From: an uncultured Sulfitobacter sp.
Lineage (GTDB): Bacteria > Pseudomonadota > Alphaproteobacteria > Rhodobacterales > Rhodobacteraceae
DNA length: 64,000 nt
Reading direction: 5' to 3'
Assembly: GCF_947497275.1 (NCBI RefSeq)
Contig: NZ_CANMFS010000001.1
Location: 310,001 to 374,000, forward strand
Part shown: one piece after another, positions 29,201 through 38,628 of the stretch
Layout: the number at the start of each line of letters is the position of its first letter
How positions within the stretch are numbered: position 1 is the first letter of the stretch
Notes under the pieces: generated by a model
Told to the model about the DNA's origin: nothing
The model's input: the letters and a program-made list of their open reading frames with translations, nothing else
Database searches by the model: none
Translations under genes and position numbers: made by a program

Positions 29201-30397
29201 ATGCAGGAAGTCTTCAGCGGAAGTTTCACGCAACAGGAACCGATCCCAGAAGCAGGCATTGCAGCGGCAATAGACGTTATGCGGCACGGCCGGTTGCACC
29301 GGTACAACACCGCCCCCGGCGAGACGGCGCAAACGGTTCTGCTGGAACAGGAATTCGCACAGTCAGTCGGGGCGCGATACTGTCTTGCGGTGGCGTCAGG
29401 CGGATACGCTCTGGCCACGGCTTTGCGCGCGCTTGGCGTGACGGGCGGTGATACGGTCCTGACGAATGTATTCACCTTGGCACCGGTTCCAGGCGCCATC
29501 GCAGCCGTGGGCGCTGTGCCGGTGTTTGTCGGCGTGACCGACGAGCTGGTTCTGGACTTCGACGATCTCGAAGCGAAAGCTCAACAGGCGCGTGTCCTGC
29601 TGCTGTCCCACATGCGCGGCCACATCTGCGACATGAACCGGCTCACCGAGATTTGCGAGAAGCACGGGATCACGATCATCGAGGACTGCGCCCATACGAT
29701 GGGTGCAGCATGGGATGAAAAGCCGTCGGGACGCTGGGGTAAGGTCGGGTGCTTTTCGTGCCAGACGTACAAACACATGAATTCCGGGGAAGGTGGGCTG
29801 TTGGTGACGGATGATCCGGAGGTTGCGGCACGGGCAATCCTGTATTCAGGGTCTTACATGTTGTACGAGCAGCATCTTGCGGGTCCGCCCAAGGAGGCAT
29901 TCGATGATCTCATCTACGAGACTCCCAACATCTCGGGCCGGATGGACAACCTGCGTGCCGCAATATTGCGTCCGCAACTTGCGACGCTTGCAAAACAGTG
30001 CGCGCGTTGGAACGTGCGGTACGCGGCACTGGAGGCCGGGTTACGCGATGTGCCGGGACTGAAGGTGATCGAACGCTCCGAAAAAGAGCACTTTGTAGGG
30101 TCGTCGTTTCAGTTTCTCCTACCGGGCTGGTCGGCCGAAAAAATATCGCAAGCGGTTGAATGTTGCGCACGGCGCGGCGTCGCGTTGAAATGGTTCGGCG
30201 CGTCCGATCCATCAGGCTACACGAGCCGGTACGACAGCTGGGCCTATGCCGCGCCTGACCCGCTACCTGCGAGTGATCGGGTGCTTGCCGGATTGGTAGA
30301 TTTGCGTGTTCCGCTGACGATCACGCCCAGCGAATTTAGCGTTATCGCGCGGATCATCCGCGAAGAAGTCGGGCGCTTGTACCAGACAGAGACGTGA
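29201..30397 (+). CDS. DegT/DnrJ/EryC1 family aminotransferase
   Basis: A 398-residue PLP enzyme of the sugar-aminotransferase family. EDCAH (161-165) carries the cofactor Asp, and the internal aldimine Lys is K191 in CQTYKHMNSGEGG. The family usually transfers an amino group to a nucleotide keto-sugar, but some members act on cyclitols or other ketones. No sugar-pathway neighbours are present; it is packed behind a HAD phosphatase, which hints at a small phosphate-ester or amino-sugar pathway. AGAGAGGC precedes ATG 29201. Confidence 0.87.
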   Translation: MQEVFSGSFTQQEPIPEAGIAAAIDVMRHGRLHRYNTAPGETAQTVLLEQEFAQSVGARYCLAVASGGYALATALRALGVTGGDTVLTNVFTLAPVPGAIAAVGAVPVFVGVTDELVLDFDDLEAKAQQARVLLLSHMRGHICDMNRLTEICEKHGITIIEDCAHTMGAAWDEKPSGRWGKVGCFSCQTYKHMNSGEGGLLVTDDPEVAARAILYSGSYMLYEQHLAGPPKEAFDDLIYETPNISGRMDNLRAAILRPQLATLAKQCARWNVRYAALEAGLRDVPGLKVIERSEKEHFVGSSFQFLLPGWSAEKISQAVECCARRGVALKWFGASDPSGYTSRYDSWAYAAPDPLPASDRVLAGLVDLRVPLTITPSEFSVIARIIREEVGRLYQTET

Positions 30398-30412
30398 TCC
30401 GGATGAGCGCTT

Positions 30413-30443
30413 GCGCGCACGACATTTTTACGGTCGTGCGCGC
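30413..30443. terminator. Hairpin between convergent genes
   Basis: GCGCGCACGAC pairs perfectly with GTCGTGCGCGC over a nine-base loop, between the ends of the aminotransferase gene and the PNPOx-like gene. No T-run on either side, so termination is likely but not certain. Confidence 0.5.
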
Positions 30444-30470
30444 GGCGGTCGGTGCGGTCAGCAACGGACG

Positions 30471-30938
30471 TCAGAACGTAATGGTCCCGTGATTGCCCGC
30501 ATCGGGTGACTCGTCTGTCATATTGGCTTTGGCGATCTCGTAGAGGAAAGACAGCGCGCCGTCGGTTGTCCAGACTTCGGCCTGGTTTGGTGTGAATTTA
30601 ACAAGTTGGGTATCGGGGTCGCGTTTGCCGTCTTCGAACCAAGCGGCGGCGACTGCATTCCACAGCTCGTCAAGCTTGTCAGGATCGGTTACCGCGCTCA
30701 ACGTGCCGTCGATCCGCGCGTAAAGGCCTTCCTTGTCGCTGCTTACGATATACTCGGCCTTCGCTCCACCGGTAGCGGACGTTGCGACATCGGTACCGTT
30801 GGCGGTGATGAACCAGATGTTACCGGTCTCAGCATCCGTGTAATGGCTCATCGGCACAGCACGGGAGGTATCGGCGGACAACATCCCTGTGCGTACATCG
30901 GCGAGGCGGTCCCAGAAGGTGTTTTTCAGACTGGACAT
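30471..30938 (-). CDS. Pyridoxamine 5'-phosphate oxidase-fold general stress protein
   Basis: A 155-residue split-barrel flavin-binding protein of the general stress protein 26 group. Typical blocks are LADVRTGMLSADT, VPMSHYTDAETGNIWFITANGTD and a C-terminal NQAEVWTTDGALSFLYEIAKA. Such proteins bind FMN or a related cofactor; true pyridoxamine-phosphate oxidase activity is unlikely. ATG 30938 is used because GAAAGGAAA lies just before it, and the 40 extra codons upstream look non-coding. Confidence 0.87.
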   Translation of the reverse strand: MSSLKNTFWDRLADVRTGMLSADTSRAVPMSHYTDAETGNIWFITANGTDVATSATGGAKAEYIVSSDKEGLYARIDGTLSAVTDPDKLDELWNAVAAAWFEDGKRDPDTQLVKFTPNQAEVWTTDGALSFLYEIAKANMTDESPDAGNHGTITF

Positions 30939-31051
30939 GGCGGGTTTCCTTTCGGCAATTCGTGATACGGTTGCAAGCTCAACCAAGGGGTTGCAATATT
31001 GTTCCCGGTGCGGCCTGCGCGCTTGACCGGTGCGCGGTGATCTGCAAGTAA

Positions 31052-31065
31052 TGAACAAGCGTTCA
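31052..31065. promoter_or_regulatory. Candidate operator upstream of ivd
   Basis: TGAAC-AAGC-GTTCA, an inverted repeat with a four-base centre, 26 bases before the ivd start. A TTGACC box lies at 31023-31028. Palindromes of this kind are bound by TetR- or MerR-type regulators of acyl-CoA and branched-chain amino-acid catabolism in proteobacteria; which regulator acts here is not known. Confidence 0.4.
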
Positions 31066-31091
31066 ATAAATCAGGTTCGAGGGAGAGTGCC

Positions 31092-32255
31092 ATGTTTAAC
31101 GCCGCCATGCAGTTTGATCTGGGCGAAGACGTCAATGCGATGCGCGAAACGGTACACCGTTGGGCCCAGGAACGGGTGAAGCCGATGGCGCAAGACATCG
31201 ACAAGGAGAACCTGTTTCCGCCGACGTTATGGCAGGAGATGGGGGAACTCGGCCTTCTGGGGATGACCGTCGAGGAAGAGTGGGGCGGTACCGGTATGGG
31301 GTATCTGGCGCATACGCTCGCCGTGGAAGAGATCGCGCGGGCATCGGCTTCCGTTTCGCTCTCCTACGGTGCCCATTCGAACCTGTGCGTGAACCAGATC
31401 CGGCTGAACGGAACCGATGCGCAGCGGGCGAAATTTCTGCCCAAACTGTGTTCAGGAGAGCACGTAGGCGCGCTGGCGATGTCGGAGACCTCCGCCGGGT
31501 CCGATGTGGTATCGATGAAGCTGTCGGCGGAAAAGCGCAACGATCACTTTCGGCTGTCGGGCAACAAGTACTGGATCACCAATGGCTGCGACGCCGAAAC
31601 GCTCGTGGTCTACGCCAAGACGGACCCCGACGCAGGATCGAAAGGCATCACGGCTTTCCTGATCGAGAAATCAATGAAAGGCTTCAGCACGAGCGCACAT
31701 TTCGACAAGTTGGGCATGCGGGGGTCGAACACGGCGGAGCTGATCTTTGACGATTGCGAAGTTCCGTTCGAGAATGTGCTGGGCGAGGAGGGTAAGGGCG
31801 TGCGCGTGCTTATGTCCGGTCTCGATTACGAGCGTGTGGTGCTGGCGGGCATAGGCTTGGGGATCATGGCCGCCTGTCTCGACGAAATCATGCCCTACAT
31901 GGCCGAGCGCAAGCAATTCGGGCAACCGATCGGGTCATTCCAGCTGATGCAGGGCAAGATGGCGGATATGTATGCGGCGATGAATTCGGCGCGCGCCTAC
32001 GTTTATGAGGTCGCCAAGGCCTGTGATCGCGGCGATGTGACCCGCGCGGATGCGGCGGCGTGCTGCCTTTATGCCTCCGAGCAGGCGATGGTGCAGGCGC
32101 ATCAGGCGGTGCAGGCAATGGGTGGGGCGGGCTATCTGAGCGACAATCCGGTCGGTCGCATTTTCCGCGACGCCAAGCTGATGGAGATCGGTGCAGGGAC
32201 CTCCGAGATCCGCCGGATGCTGGTGGGCCGGGAAATGATGCAGGCGATGGGATAG
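31092..32255 (+). CDS. ivd: Isovaleryl-CoA dehydrogenase
   Basis: A 387-residue acyl-CoA dehydrogenase oxidising isovaleryl-CoA to 3-methylcrotonyl-CoA, passing electrons to ETF. FAD-site blocks [14 protein letters not shown] and YWITNG are at about 129 and 160. The catalytic Glu247 in [10 protein letters not shown] is at the position used by isovaleryl-CoA dehydrogenases, different from most acyl-CoA dehydrogenases. GGGAGAG precedes ATG 31092. It is the first gene of the leucine degradation cluster, which fits the assignment. Confidence 0.94.
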   Translation: MFNAAMQFDLGEDVNAMRETVHRWAQERVKPMAQDIDKENLFPPTLWQEMGELGLLGMTVEEEWGGTGMGYLAHTLAVEEIARASASVSLSYGAHSNLCVNQIRLNGTDAQRAKFLPKLCSGEHVGALAMSETSAGSDVVSMKLSAEKRNDHFRLSGNKYWITNGCDAETLVVYAKTDPDAGSKGITAFLIEKSMKGFSTSAHFDKLGMRGSNTAELIFDDCEVPFENVLGEEGKGVRVLMSGLDYERVVLAGIGLGIMAACLDEIMPYMAERKQFGQPIGSFQLMQGKMADMYAAMNSARAYVYEVAKACDRGDVTRADAAACCLYASEQAMVQAHQAVQAMGGAGYLSDNPVGRIFRDAKLMEIGAGTSEIRRMLVGREMMQAMG

Positions 32256-32258
32256 GCA

Positions 32259-32684
32259 ATGGCTGCCGAGCGGGAAAGCGCACTCGACGGGTTGATCGGG
32301 CTGGAACTGGAAGGCGGGCTGCTGCACGACGAGCTGCACTGGCTGACGGTAATTCTGGAGGCGGCGGCGGCGCTGATCGACCTTTTCGCGATCTTCGTCC
32401 TGCTGATCGGCGCGGGGCGGTTCATGGTTGGGGTCACGGTGGCCGAAGTGGCGCGGCGGGGCCCCGAACGGGTGCGCCGCACCAACCGCGAACGGATCGA
32501 GCTTGGGCGCTACATCCTTGCGGGGCTGGAGCTTTTCATTGTGTCGGACGTGATCCACACCGCGTTGTCGCTGCGCATGTCGGATCTGCTGTTCCTGTTG
32601 CTGCTGGTGGTGATCCGGTCGATCACCTCGTTCTTCCTCGACCGTGAACTGGAACAGCTGAAAACGGAGCTGGGGCGTGACTGA
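32259..32684 (+). CDS. DUF1622 family membrane protein
   Basis: A 141-residue protein with three likely membrane segments. The DUF1622 pattern is recognisable in IDLFAIFVLLIGAGRF, RFMVGVTVAEVARR and RIELGRYILAGLELFIVSDV, then VIRSITSFFLDRELEQL. Function unknown. It starts three bases after the ivd stop, so it is cotranscribed, though no link to leucine breakdown is known. Confidence 0.83.
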   Translation: MAAERESALDGLIGLELEGGLLHDELHWLTVILEAAAALIDLFAIFVLLIGAGRFMVGVTVAEVARRGPERVRRTNRERIELGRYILAGLELFIVSDVIHTALSLRMSDLLFLLLLVVIRSITSFFLDRELEQLKTELGRD

Positions 32685-33107
32685 ACCGGCGCTGTCCGAG
32701 CGGACCGTCGCAATTGGCTCGGATCTGCCGGTGATCAATTTGCCAGTGATCAATTTGCCGTGGATCAGGGTGCCAGGGACGAGATTACCGGTTCGGCACC
32801 TGGGCGGAAAGACGCGCGACGAGGAACGCGTAGCAGTGGGCGTGACGATCATTGAATATAGGGGCAAACCGAACGCAACGTGGTGGTGCGATATTCTCTT
32901 CGCATCCCGGTGCGATCGACTGGTCGATGCCCGCGTTACAAATCGCAGTTCCCGACAGCAGTGCGAACCGCACGGGCGGCGGGGGAGGACATGTGGTGCT
33001 ACAGCGCGGTTCTGCGTCGACGATTCCGGGCGACTGGCAACGACCAGAGCCCAACCGAGCGCGACTGCGCTTTCGAGCGACGAATTGACTAGATCGAGGA
33101 GTAGATC
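32685..33107. other. Gap between DUF1622 gene and mccB
   Basis: 423 bases with several open frames, none of which resembles a protein or has good codon use. The longest starts with GTG 32677 inside the DUF1622 gene and encodes a stretch rich in Arg and Ser that looks like noise. It contains the short tandem repeat at 32727-32771. Probably degraded sequence within the cluster; GAGGAG near 33094-33099 is the mccB ribosome site. Confidence 0.55.
32727..32771 (+). repeat. 15-bp tandem repeat, about three units
   Basis: GCCGGTGATCAATTT, GCCAGTGATCAATTT and the diverged GCCGTGGATCAGGGT follow one another. The first two differ at one base. Confidence 0.7.
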
Positions 33108-34712
33108 ATGAAGCTTTCATCACAGGCGTTGCCGTCCTCCGAAGGGTTCAAGGCAAACCGGGCCGCCCATCTCGAAGCGCTGGAGCAGGTGCGCACCGTC
33201 GCGGAAGCCGCGGCGCTGGGCGGCGGAGAGAAATCGCGCGCACGCCACGAGAGCCGGGGCAAGATGCTGCCGCGCGAGCGGGTGGCGAATCTGCTTGATC
33301 CGGGTGCGCCGTTTCTTGAGATCGGCGCCGTGGCAGCACACGGGCTCTACGACGGTGCCGCGCCCTGTGCGGGAGTGATCGCGGGGATCGGCAGGGTGCA
33401 GGGTCACGAGGTCATGGTCGTGTGCAATGACGCCACAGTGAAGGGTGGAACTTACTATCCGATGACGGTCAAGAAGCACTTGCGCGCTCAGGAAATCGCC
33501 GAGGAGAATAATCTACCTTGTATCTACCTCGTCGACAGCGGCGGCGCGAACCTGCCCAATCAGGACGAGGTTTTCCCTGACCGGGACCATTTCGGACGTA
33601 TCTTCTACAATCAGGCACGGATGAGTGCGCAGGGGATTCCACAGATCGCAGTGGTCATGGGGTCGTGCACGGCGGGTGGGGCGTATGTGCCGGCGATGTC
33701 GGATGTTACGATCATTGTGAAGGAGCAGGGGACGATCTTTCTCGCCGGGCCTCCGCTTGTGAAGGCGGCGACCGGTGAGGTTGTCACGGCGGAGGAACTG
33801 GGCGGGGGCGATGTGCACACGCGGCTGTCGGGCGTGGCGGATTATCTGGCCGAGGACGATGCCCACGCGCTGGCGCTCGCGCGGCGTGCTGTCGGACATC
33901 TCAATCGTGCGAAACCGGAAACCGTACAGTGGCAAAGTGTCGAAGAGCCGGCCTATGATCCCGAAGAGATCCTCGGCGTGGTGCCCGGCGATCTGCGCAC
34001 GCCCTACGATATCCGCGAGGTGATCGCGCGCATCGTCGACGGCAGCCGTTTCGACGAGTTCAAGCCGCGCTTCGGCGAGACGCTGGTGACGGGTTTCGCG
34101 CATCTCAAGGGGTGCCCGATCGGGATCATTGCCAACAACGGGGTCCTGTTTTCGGAGGCGGCTCAGAAGGGCGCGCATTTCGTCGAGCTGTGTTCGCAGC
34201 GCAATATTCCGTTGATATTCCTGCAAAATATTACCGGCTTCATGGTCGGGCGCAAGTACGAGAACGAAGGCATCGCGCGCCACGGAGCGAAACTCGTGAC
34301 AGCGGTGGCCTGCACGAACGTCCCCAAGGTAACGATGCTGGTGGGCGGCTCTTTCGGCGCCGGCAATTATGGCATGGCGGGGCGTGCCTATAGCCCGCGG
34401 TTCCTGTGGACATGGCCGAATTCACGCATTTCCGTCATGGGCGGGGCGCAGGCGGCGGGGGTTCTGGCAACTGTCAAACGCGACGCGATCGAGCGGCAGG
34501 GCGAGACGTGGACCGATGCGGAAGAAGCCGCGTTCAAGCAGCCCACGATCGACATGTTCGAGGAGCAGTCGCATCCGCTTTATGCCTCCGCGCGGCTTTG
34601 GGACGACGGGATCGTCGATCCGCGCAAGACGCGCGATGTGCTGTTTCTAAGCCTGTCCGCCGCGCTCAACGCGCCTATCGAAGAGACGCGTTTCGGCGTG
34701 TTCCGGATGTGA
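33108..34712 (+). CDS. mccB: Methylcrotonyl-CoA carboxylase, carboxyltransferase (beta) subunit
   Basis: A 534-residue carboxyltransferase that moves the carboxyl group from biotin to 3-methylcrotonyl-CoA. The N half has [17 protein letters not shown] and a long acyl-CoA-binding core including [18 protein letters not shown] near residue 183; the C half has [21 protein letters not shown] and the [19 protein letters not shown] biotin-site block near 415. Length matches the family. It works with the mccA product encoded 359 bases downstream. Confidence 0.96.
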   Translation: MKLSSQALPSSEGFKANRAAHLEALEQVRTVAEAAALGGGEKSRARHESRGKMLPRERVANLLDPGAPFLEIGAVAAHGLYDGAAPCAGVIAGIGRVQGHEVMVVCNDATVKGGTYYPMTVKKHLRAQEIAEENNLPCIYLVDSGGANLPNQDEVFPDRDHFGRIFYNQARMSAQGIPQIAVVMGSCTAGGAYVPAMSDVTIIVKEQGTIFLAGPPLVKAATGEVVTAEELGGGDVHTRLSGVADYLAEDDAHALALARRAVGHLNRAKPETVQWQSVEEPAYDPEEILGVVPGDLRTPYDIREVIARIVDGSRFDEFKPRFGETLVTGFAHLKGCPIGIIANNGVLFSEAAQKGAHFVELCSQRNIPLIFLQNITGFMVGRKYENEGIARHGAKLVTAVACTNVPKVTMLVGGSFGAGNYGMAGRAYSPRFLWTWPNSRISVMGGAQAAGVLATVKRDAIERQGETWTDAEEAAFKQPTIDMFEEQSHPLYASARLWDDGIVDPRKTRDVLFLSLSAALNAPIEETRFGVFRM

Positions 34713-34713
34713 T

Positions 34714-34754
34714 CGGGCGGAGTCACATAGTGTACACCAGGCGTACACCGCCCG
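34714..34754 (+). other. Nested hairpin directly after mccB
   Basis: CGGGCG (34714-34719) pairs with CGCCCG (34749-34754), and inside it GTGTAC (34730-34735) pairs with GTACAC (34743-34748). It starts two bases after the mccB stop. Without a T-run it may attenuate or stabilise the mRNA between mccB and mccA. Confidence 0.4.
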
Positions 34755-34771
34755 TGCAGTCGCCAAGGGAT

Positions 34772-34999
34772 ATGACGCTGAACGAGGCGGGAAAGAAATA
34801 CCCCGGCGTGCAGACGATATCGTTTGCCGACACCCCGACGCTGATCGACAGGCTGACGGGGCTGACCAAGGGGGCGGACGATACGTGTGAAAGCTGGCGG
34901 GCCAAGCACAGACGATACCACAGACCGCTAAGCATTTTTGCGCAGGACAGGGAACTGATCCGGGAACGCTTCGCGATGGTGGAGGATTTCGGCGCATGA
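34772..34999 (+). pseudogene. ASCH-domain gene with internal deletion
   Basis: The 75-residue frame contains the start of an ASCH-domain (YhfF-like) protein, KKYPGVQTISFADTPTLIDR, joined directly to its end, CESWRAKHRRYHRP and FAMVEDFGA. The central 50-70 residues that carry the core of the putative RNA-binding fold are missing, yet the frame is kept. Starts at ATG 34772 or GTG 34754 are both poor; AAGGGA is only one base from the ATG. I read it as a remnant, inferred from recalled family layout rather than alignment. It lies between mccB and mccA. Confidence 0.6.
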
Positions 35000-35071
35000 C
35001 CCATGACCAGCGCGAGACGTGCAGGATGACGCGGCGGATGACCGACGCAGGGATTAGGAGAGGACGCAGCG

Positions 35072-37018
35072 ATGTTTGATACAATTCTGATTGCAAACCG
35101 GGGCGAAATCGCCTGTCGGGTGATGGACACCGCGCAGGCGATGGGGGTGCGCTGCGTCGCGGTGTATTCCGATGCCGATGCCGGGGCGAAACACGTGGCG
35201 ATGGCGGATCAGGCAGTCCACATCGGCGGATCGGCCCCGTCCGAAAGCTATCTGCGGGGTGACGTGATCATCCAGGCGGCGCTGGACAGCGGCGCGCAGG
35301 CGATCCATCCGGGCTATGGTTTTCTGAGCGAGAATCCCGGTTTCGTGGATGCGGTCGAGAAAGCGGGCCTGGTGTTTATCGGACCGTCGGCGGATGCGAT
35401 CCGCGCGATGGGGCTCAAGGATGCGGCCAAGGCGCTGATGGTGGAGGCGGGCGTGCCGGTGGTGCCGGGCTATCACGGCAGCGATCAGGACGATGATCTG
35501 CTGGCGGCGGAAGCGGACAAGATCGGATACCCTGTGTTGATCAAGGCGGTCGCGGGCGGCGGCGGCAAGGGGATGCGGCAGGTGGAGACGCCGGAGGAAT
35601 TCGCAGCGGCCCTGCAAAGCGCCCGGTCCGAGGCAAAGACAGCCTTTGGCAACACCGACGTATTGGTCGAGAAATTCGTGAGCCAGCCGCGCCACATCGA
35701 AGTGCAGGTTTTTGGCGACGGCACCCGTGCGGTGCATCTGTTCGAGCGCGACTGCTCGCTTCAGCGGCGCCACCAGAAGGTGATCGAGGAGGCACCGGCG
35801 CCCGGCATGACCGAAGAGATGCGCGGCGCGATGGGTGCGGCGGCAGTGCGCGCGGCCGAAGCCATCGGGTACAAAGGCGCGGGCACGGTGGAATTCATCG
35901 TGGACGGATCCGACGGGCTGCACGCGGACGGGTTCTTTTTCATGGAGATGAACACCCGTCTGCAAGTGGAGCATCCGGTGACGGAGGCAATCACCGGCGT
36001 CGATCTGGTGGAATGGCAGTTGCGCGTGGCGGCAGGGGAAGATCTGCCGATGCGGCAGGAGGATCTGACGATCAGCGGTCACGCGTTCGAGGCGCGGCTG
36101 TACGCCGAGGATGTGCCGAAGGGTTTTCTGCCCGCGACCGGGACATTGACGCATCTTGCCTTCGATCCAGCCTGCCGGGCCGACAGCGGCGTGCGGGCGG
36201 GCGACACCATCAGCCCGTTCTATGATCCGATGATCGCCAAGGTGATCGTGCACGGCCCCACGCGGGAGGTGGCACTTGCGCGGTTGCGCCGCGCGCTGGC
36301 GCAGTGCGAGGTGGCGGGAACCGTAACCAACCTTGCCTTTCTGGGCGCGCTGGCTGCGCATGACGGCTTTCGCGCGGGCGAGGTCGATACCGGTTTGATC
36401 GCACGCGACATCGACGCGCTGACCACCCCGCCCGAGATCTGCGCGCGTCACGCGGCATTGGCCGGTATGGCGGCACTTGGTCTGGACGCGGCGGGGGGTG
36501 CTGCGGGATTCACCGTCTGGACGCCGCTTTTGCGGCAGGTTCTGTTACGACAGGGTGACGACGAGACGCTGTTGAAAGTCGCGGTCGAGGGCCCGGACCG
36601 GCAGATCTGGCAGGTCGGTGATGCGCGCGTAACCGCCCAACGCATCGGTGGTGTGTGGGAAATCGACGGCCATCCCGTCGCCCCCTTCGTCGTAACGGGC
36701 GATACGGTCACCGTCTTCGACGGTTACGGCATGGTTTTCGAAAGGATCGACCCGCTGCTGCGTGCGGCGGGTGCGCAGGGCGACGGCAATTTGATCGAGG
36801 CGCCTATGCCCGGATTGGTGCGCAGCATGGCCGCGCAGGTGGGCCAGCAAGTAAGCAAGGGCGACAGGCTTGCCGTGCTCGAAGCGATGAAGATGGAACA
36901 CGCGCTTTTGGCGGCGCGCGACGGTGTGGTCGCGGAAGTGCTGGCGCGCGAAGGCGATCAGGTAGAGGCGGGGGCCGCCCTGGTGCGGCTGGAAGCGGAA
37001 GAGGAGGCGGCGGCATGA
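35072..37018 (+). CDS. mccA: Methylcrotonyl-CoA carboxylase, biotin-containing (alpha) subunit
   Basis: A 648-residue protein that carboxylates its own biotin with ATP and bicarbonate. Domains in order: biotin carboxylase (1-450) beginning FDTILIANRGEIACRV, with AVAGGGGKGMRQV near 160 and MEMNTRLQVEHPVTE near 290; a linker domain; and the biotin carrier domain with EAMKMEH, biotinyl Lys607. It needs the biotin ligase whose gene is at 59115. It overlaps the GST gene by ATGA. Confidence 0.97.
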   Translation: MFDTILIANRGEIACRVMDTAQAMGVRCVAVYSDADAGAKHVAMADQAVHIGGSAPSESYLRGDVIIQAALDSGAQAIHPGYGFLSENPGFVDAVEKAGLVFIGPSADAIRAMGLKDAAKALMVEAGVPVVPGYHGSDQDDDLLAAEADKIGYPVLIKAVAGGGGKGMRQVETPEEFAAALQSARSEAKTAFGNTDVLVEKFVSQPRHIEVQVFGDGTRAVHLFERDCSLQRRHQKVIEEAPAPGMTEEMRGAMGAAAVRAAEAIGYKGAGTVEFIVDGSDGLHADGFFFMEMNTRLQVEHPVTEAITGVDLVEWQLRVAAGEDLPMRQEDLTISGHAFEARLYAEDVPKGFLPATGTLTHLAFDPACRADSGVRAGDTISPFYDPMIAKVIVHGPTREVALARLRRALAQCEVAGTVTNLAFLGALAAHDGFRAGEVDTGLIARDIDALTTPPEICARHAALAGMAALGLDAAGGAAGFTVWTPLLRQVLLRQGDDETLLKVAVEGPDRQIWQVGDARVTAQRIGGVWEIDGHPVAPFVVTGDTVTVFDGYGMVFERIDPLLRAAGAQGDGNLIEAPMPGLVRSMAAQVGQQVSKGDRLAVLEAMKMEHALLAARDGVVAEVLAREGDQVEAGAALVRLEAEEEAAA

Positions 37019-37671
37019 TCGTGCTCCACCACGTGCCGCAGTCGCGGTCCATGCGCAGCCTGTGGCTCTTGCATGAGCTGGGCATACCGTTCGAAGTGAC
37101 GACCCACCGTTTGGACAAGGCGCTGAGGTCGCCCGAGCATCTGGCGCGCAGCCCTGCGGGCCGTGTTCCCGCGCTTGAGATCGGGGGGGAGAGCCTGTTC
37201 GAGACGGGTGCGATCACGCAGGTGTTGTGCGAGCGATATTCGCCCGATGATCTTGGCCGGATGCCCGGCAGCGCGGAGCGGGGGCAATGGCTTGTCTGGG
37301 TTCATTTCGCCGAAACCATCAGCCAGCACGCCGCGGCGTTGATCCAGCAGCATGTGATGCTGCGCGAGGACCACATGCGCAGCCCGGTCGTGATGAAGCT
37401 GGAAGCCGCGCGGATTGCGAAATGCTACGCCGCGATCGAGGCGCGGCTGGAGGGACGGGAGTATCTGCTGGACGGCGGGTTCTCGGCGGCGGATGTGTCG
37501 GTGGGGCAGGCGGTCTACATGGCGCTGCATTTCGCGACGCTGGCGGATTTTCCGCGCGCGGCGGCGTGGTACGACCGGATCACGGCGCGGTCTGCGTTTG
37601 TGGCCTCGGTTCCCGCGCCGCAGGAAGAGCTGTTTACCGAGACGTTCTTTGCGCCGTGGGACATCGCGTAG
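37015..37671 (+). CDS. Glutathione S-transferase family protein
   Basis: A 218-residue protein with an N-terminal thioredoxin-like domain (HVPQSRSMRSLWLLHELGI, GRVPALEIGGESLFETGAI) and a helical C-terminal domain. The segment after the first strand has Ser rather than Cys, as in many bacterial GSTs. It is translationally coupled to mccA by the ATGA overlap and sits inside the leucine cluster, as GST genes sometimes do in Rhodobacterales; its substrate is unknown. Confidence 0.88.
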   Translation: MIVLHHVPQSRSMRSLWLLHELGIPFEVTTHRLDKALRSPEHLARSPAGRVPALEIGGESLFETGAITQVLCERYSPDDLGRMPGSAERGQWLVWVHFAETISQHAAALIQQHVMLREDHMRSPVVMKLEAARIAKCYAAIEARLEGREYLLDGGFSAADVSVGQAVYMALHFATLADFPRAAAWYDRITARSAFVASVPAPQEELFTETFFAPWDIA

Positions 37672-37752
37672 GCGCCGGGTGCGTATTTCATTGCACAATA
37701 GAGTGGGCAGGGTAGGTTTGACCAAGGCCGCATCAAAGGGAGGGCGCGACAG

Positions 37753-38607
37753 GTGACCATGGGAAAATGCGAGATATTCGAGGTGGGCCCGCGTGACGGT
37801 CTGCAAAACGAGGCGCGCGACATCCCGGTGGCGGAGAAGATCGCACTGGTGGACAAGCTGACGCAGGCAGGTTTTGCGCGGATCGAATGCGCCAGTTTCG
37901 TCTCGCCCAAATGGGTGCCGCAGATGGCGGGGTCGGCGGAGGTGCTGGCGGGGATCACGCGGGGACCGGACGTGCGCTATGCGGCGCTGACGCCGAACAT
38001 GCGCGGCTACGAGGACGCGCTGGCGGCGAAGGCGGACGAGATCGCGATTTTCGCCTCGGCCTCGGAAGGGTTTTCGCAAAAGAACATCAATGCCTCCATT
38101 GCGGAAAGCATCGAGCGTTTTGCGCCGATCCTCGAAGAGGCGCGCCACATTGACCTGCCGGTGCGCGGTTATGTGTCTTGCGTCATTGAATGCCCCTACG
38201 ACGGAAAGGTCGCGCCGGAACAGGTTGCGGAGGTTGCGGACAAGCTGTTTTCGATGGGCTGCTACGAGGTGTCGCTGGGCGATACCATCGGGGCGGGGAC
38301 ACCCGACAGCGTGGCGCGGATGCTGCTGGCGGTGCGCAATGTGGTGCCGGTGGGGCGGCTTGCGGGGCATTTCCACGATACCGGCGGTCGGGCCATTGCC
38401 AATATCGACGCCTCGCTGAGCCTTGGCGTGCGGGTGTTCGATGCGGCAGTGGGGGGATTGGGCGGTTGCCCCTATGCGCCGGGTGCCTCGGGCAACGTGG
38501 CGACAGAGACGGTCGCGGCGCACCTGGAGGCGCTGGGCTATGACACCGGCCTTGACCTTGACGTGATCAAGGACGCCGCCGACATGGCGCGCGCAATGCG
38601 CGGCTGA
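37753..38607 (+). CDS. hmgL: Hydroxymethylglutaryl-CoA lyase
   Basis: A 284-residue TIM-barrel lyase that splits HMG-CoA into acetyl-CoA and acetoacetate, the last step of leucine breakdown. The start block EVGPRDGLQNE carries the metal-binding Asp, the barrel motif is EVSLGDTIGAGTP, and the catalytic loop GGLGGCPYAPGASGN has Cys239. GTG 37753 has GGGAGGG eight bases upstream; ATG 37759, two codons later, is the alternative. Enzyme identity is firm. Confidence 0.94.
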   Translation: MTMGKCEIFEVGPRDGLQNEARDIPVAEKIALVDKLTQAGFARIECASFVSPKWVPQMAGSAEVLAGITRGPDVRYAALTPNMRGYEDALAAKADEIAIFASASEGFSQKNINASIAESIERFAPILEEARHIDLPVRGYVSCVIECPYDGKVAPEQVAEVADKLFSMGCYEVSLGDTIGAGTPDSVARMLLAVRNVVPVGRLAGHFHDTGGRAIANIDASLSLGVRVFDAAVGGLGGCPYAPGASGNVATETVAAHLEALGYDTGLDLDVIKDAADMARAMRG

Positions 38608-38628
38608 GGGGCGCAAAAGCACAACGCG

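Noticed and set aside
32677..33111. 144-codon frame starting with GTG in the DUF1622 stop
   Set aside because: The GTGA overlap is tempting, but the product is a tandem-repeat stretch followed by Arg/Ser-rich noise and runs into the mccB start.
35054..38622. Long minus-strand frames under mccA, the GST gene and hmgL
   Set aside because: All three plus-strand genes are firmly identified; the antisense frames are compositional artefacts.
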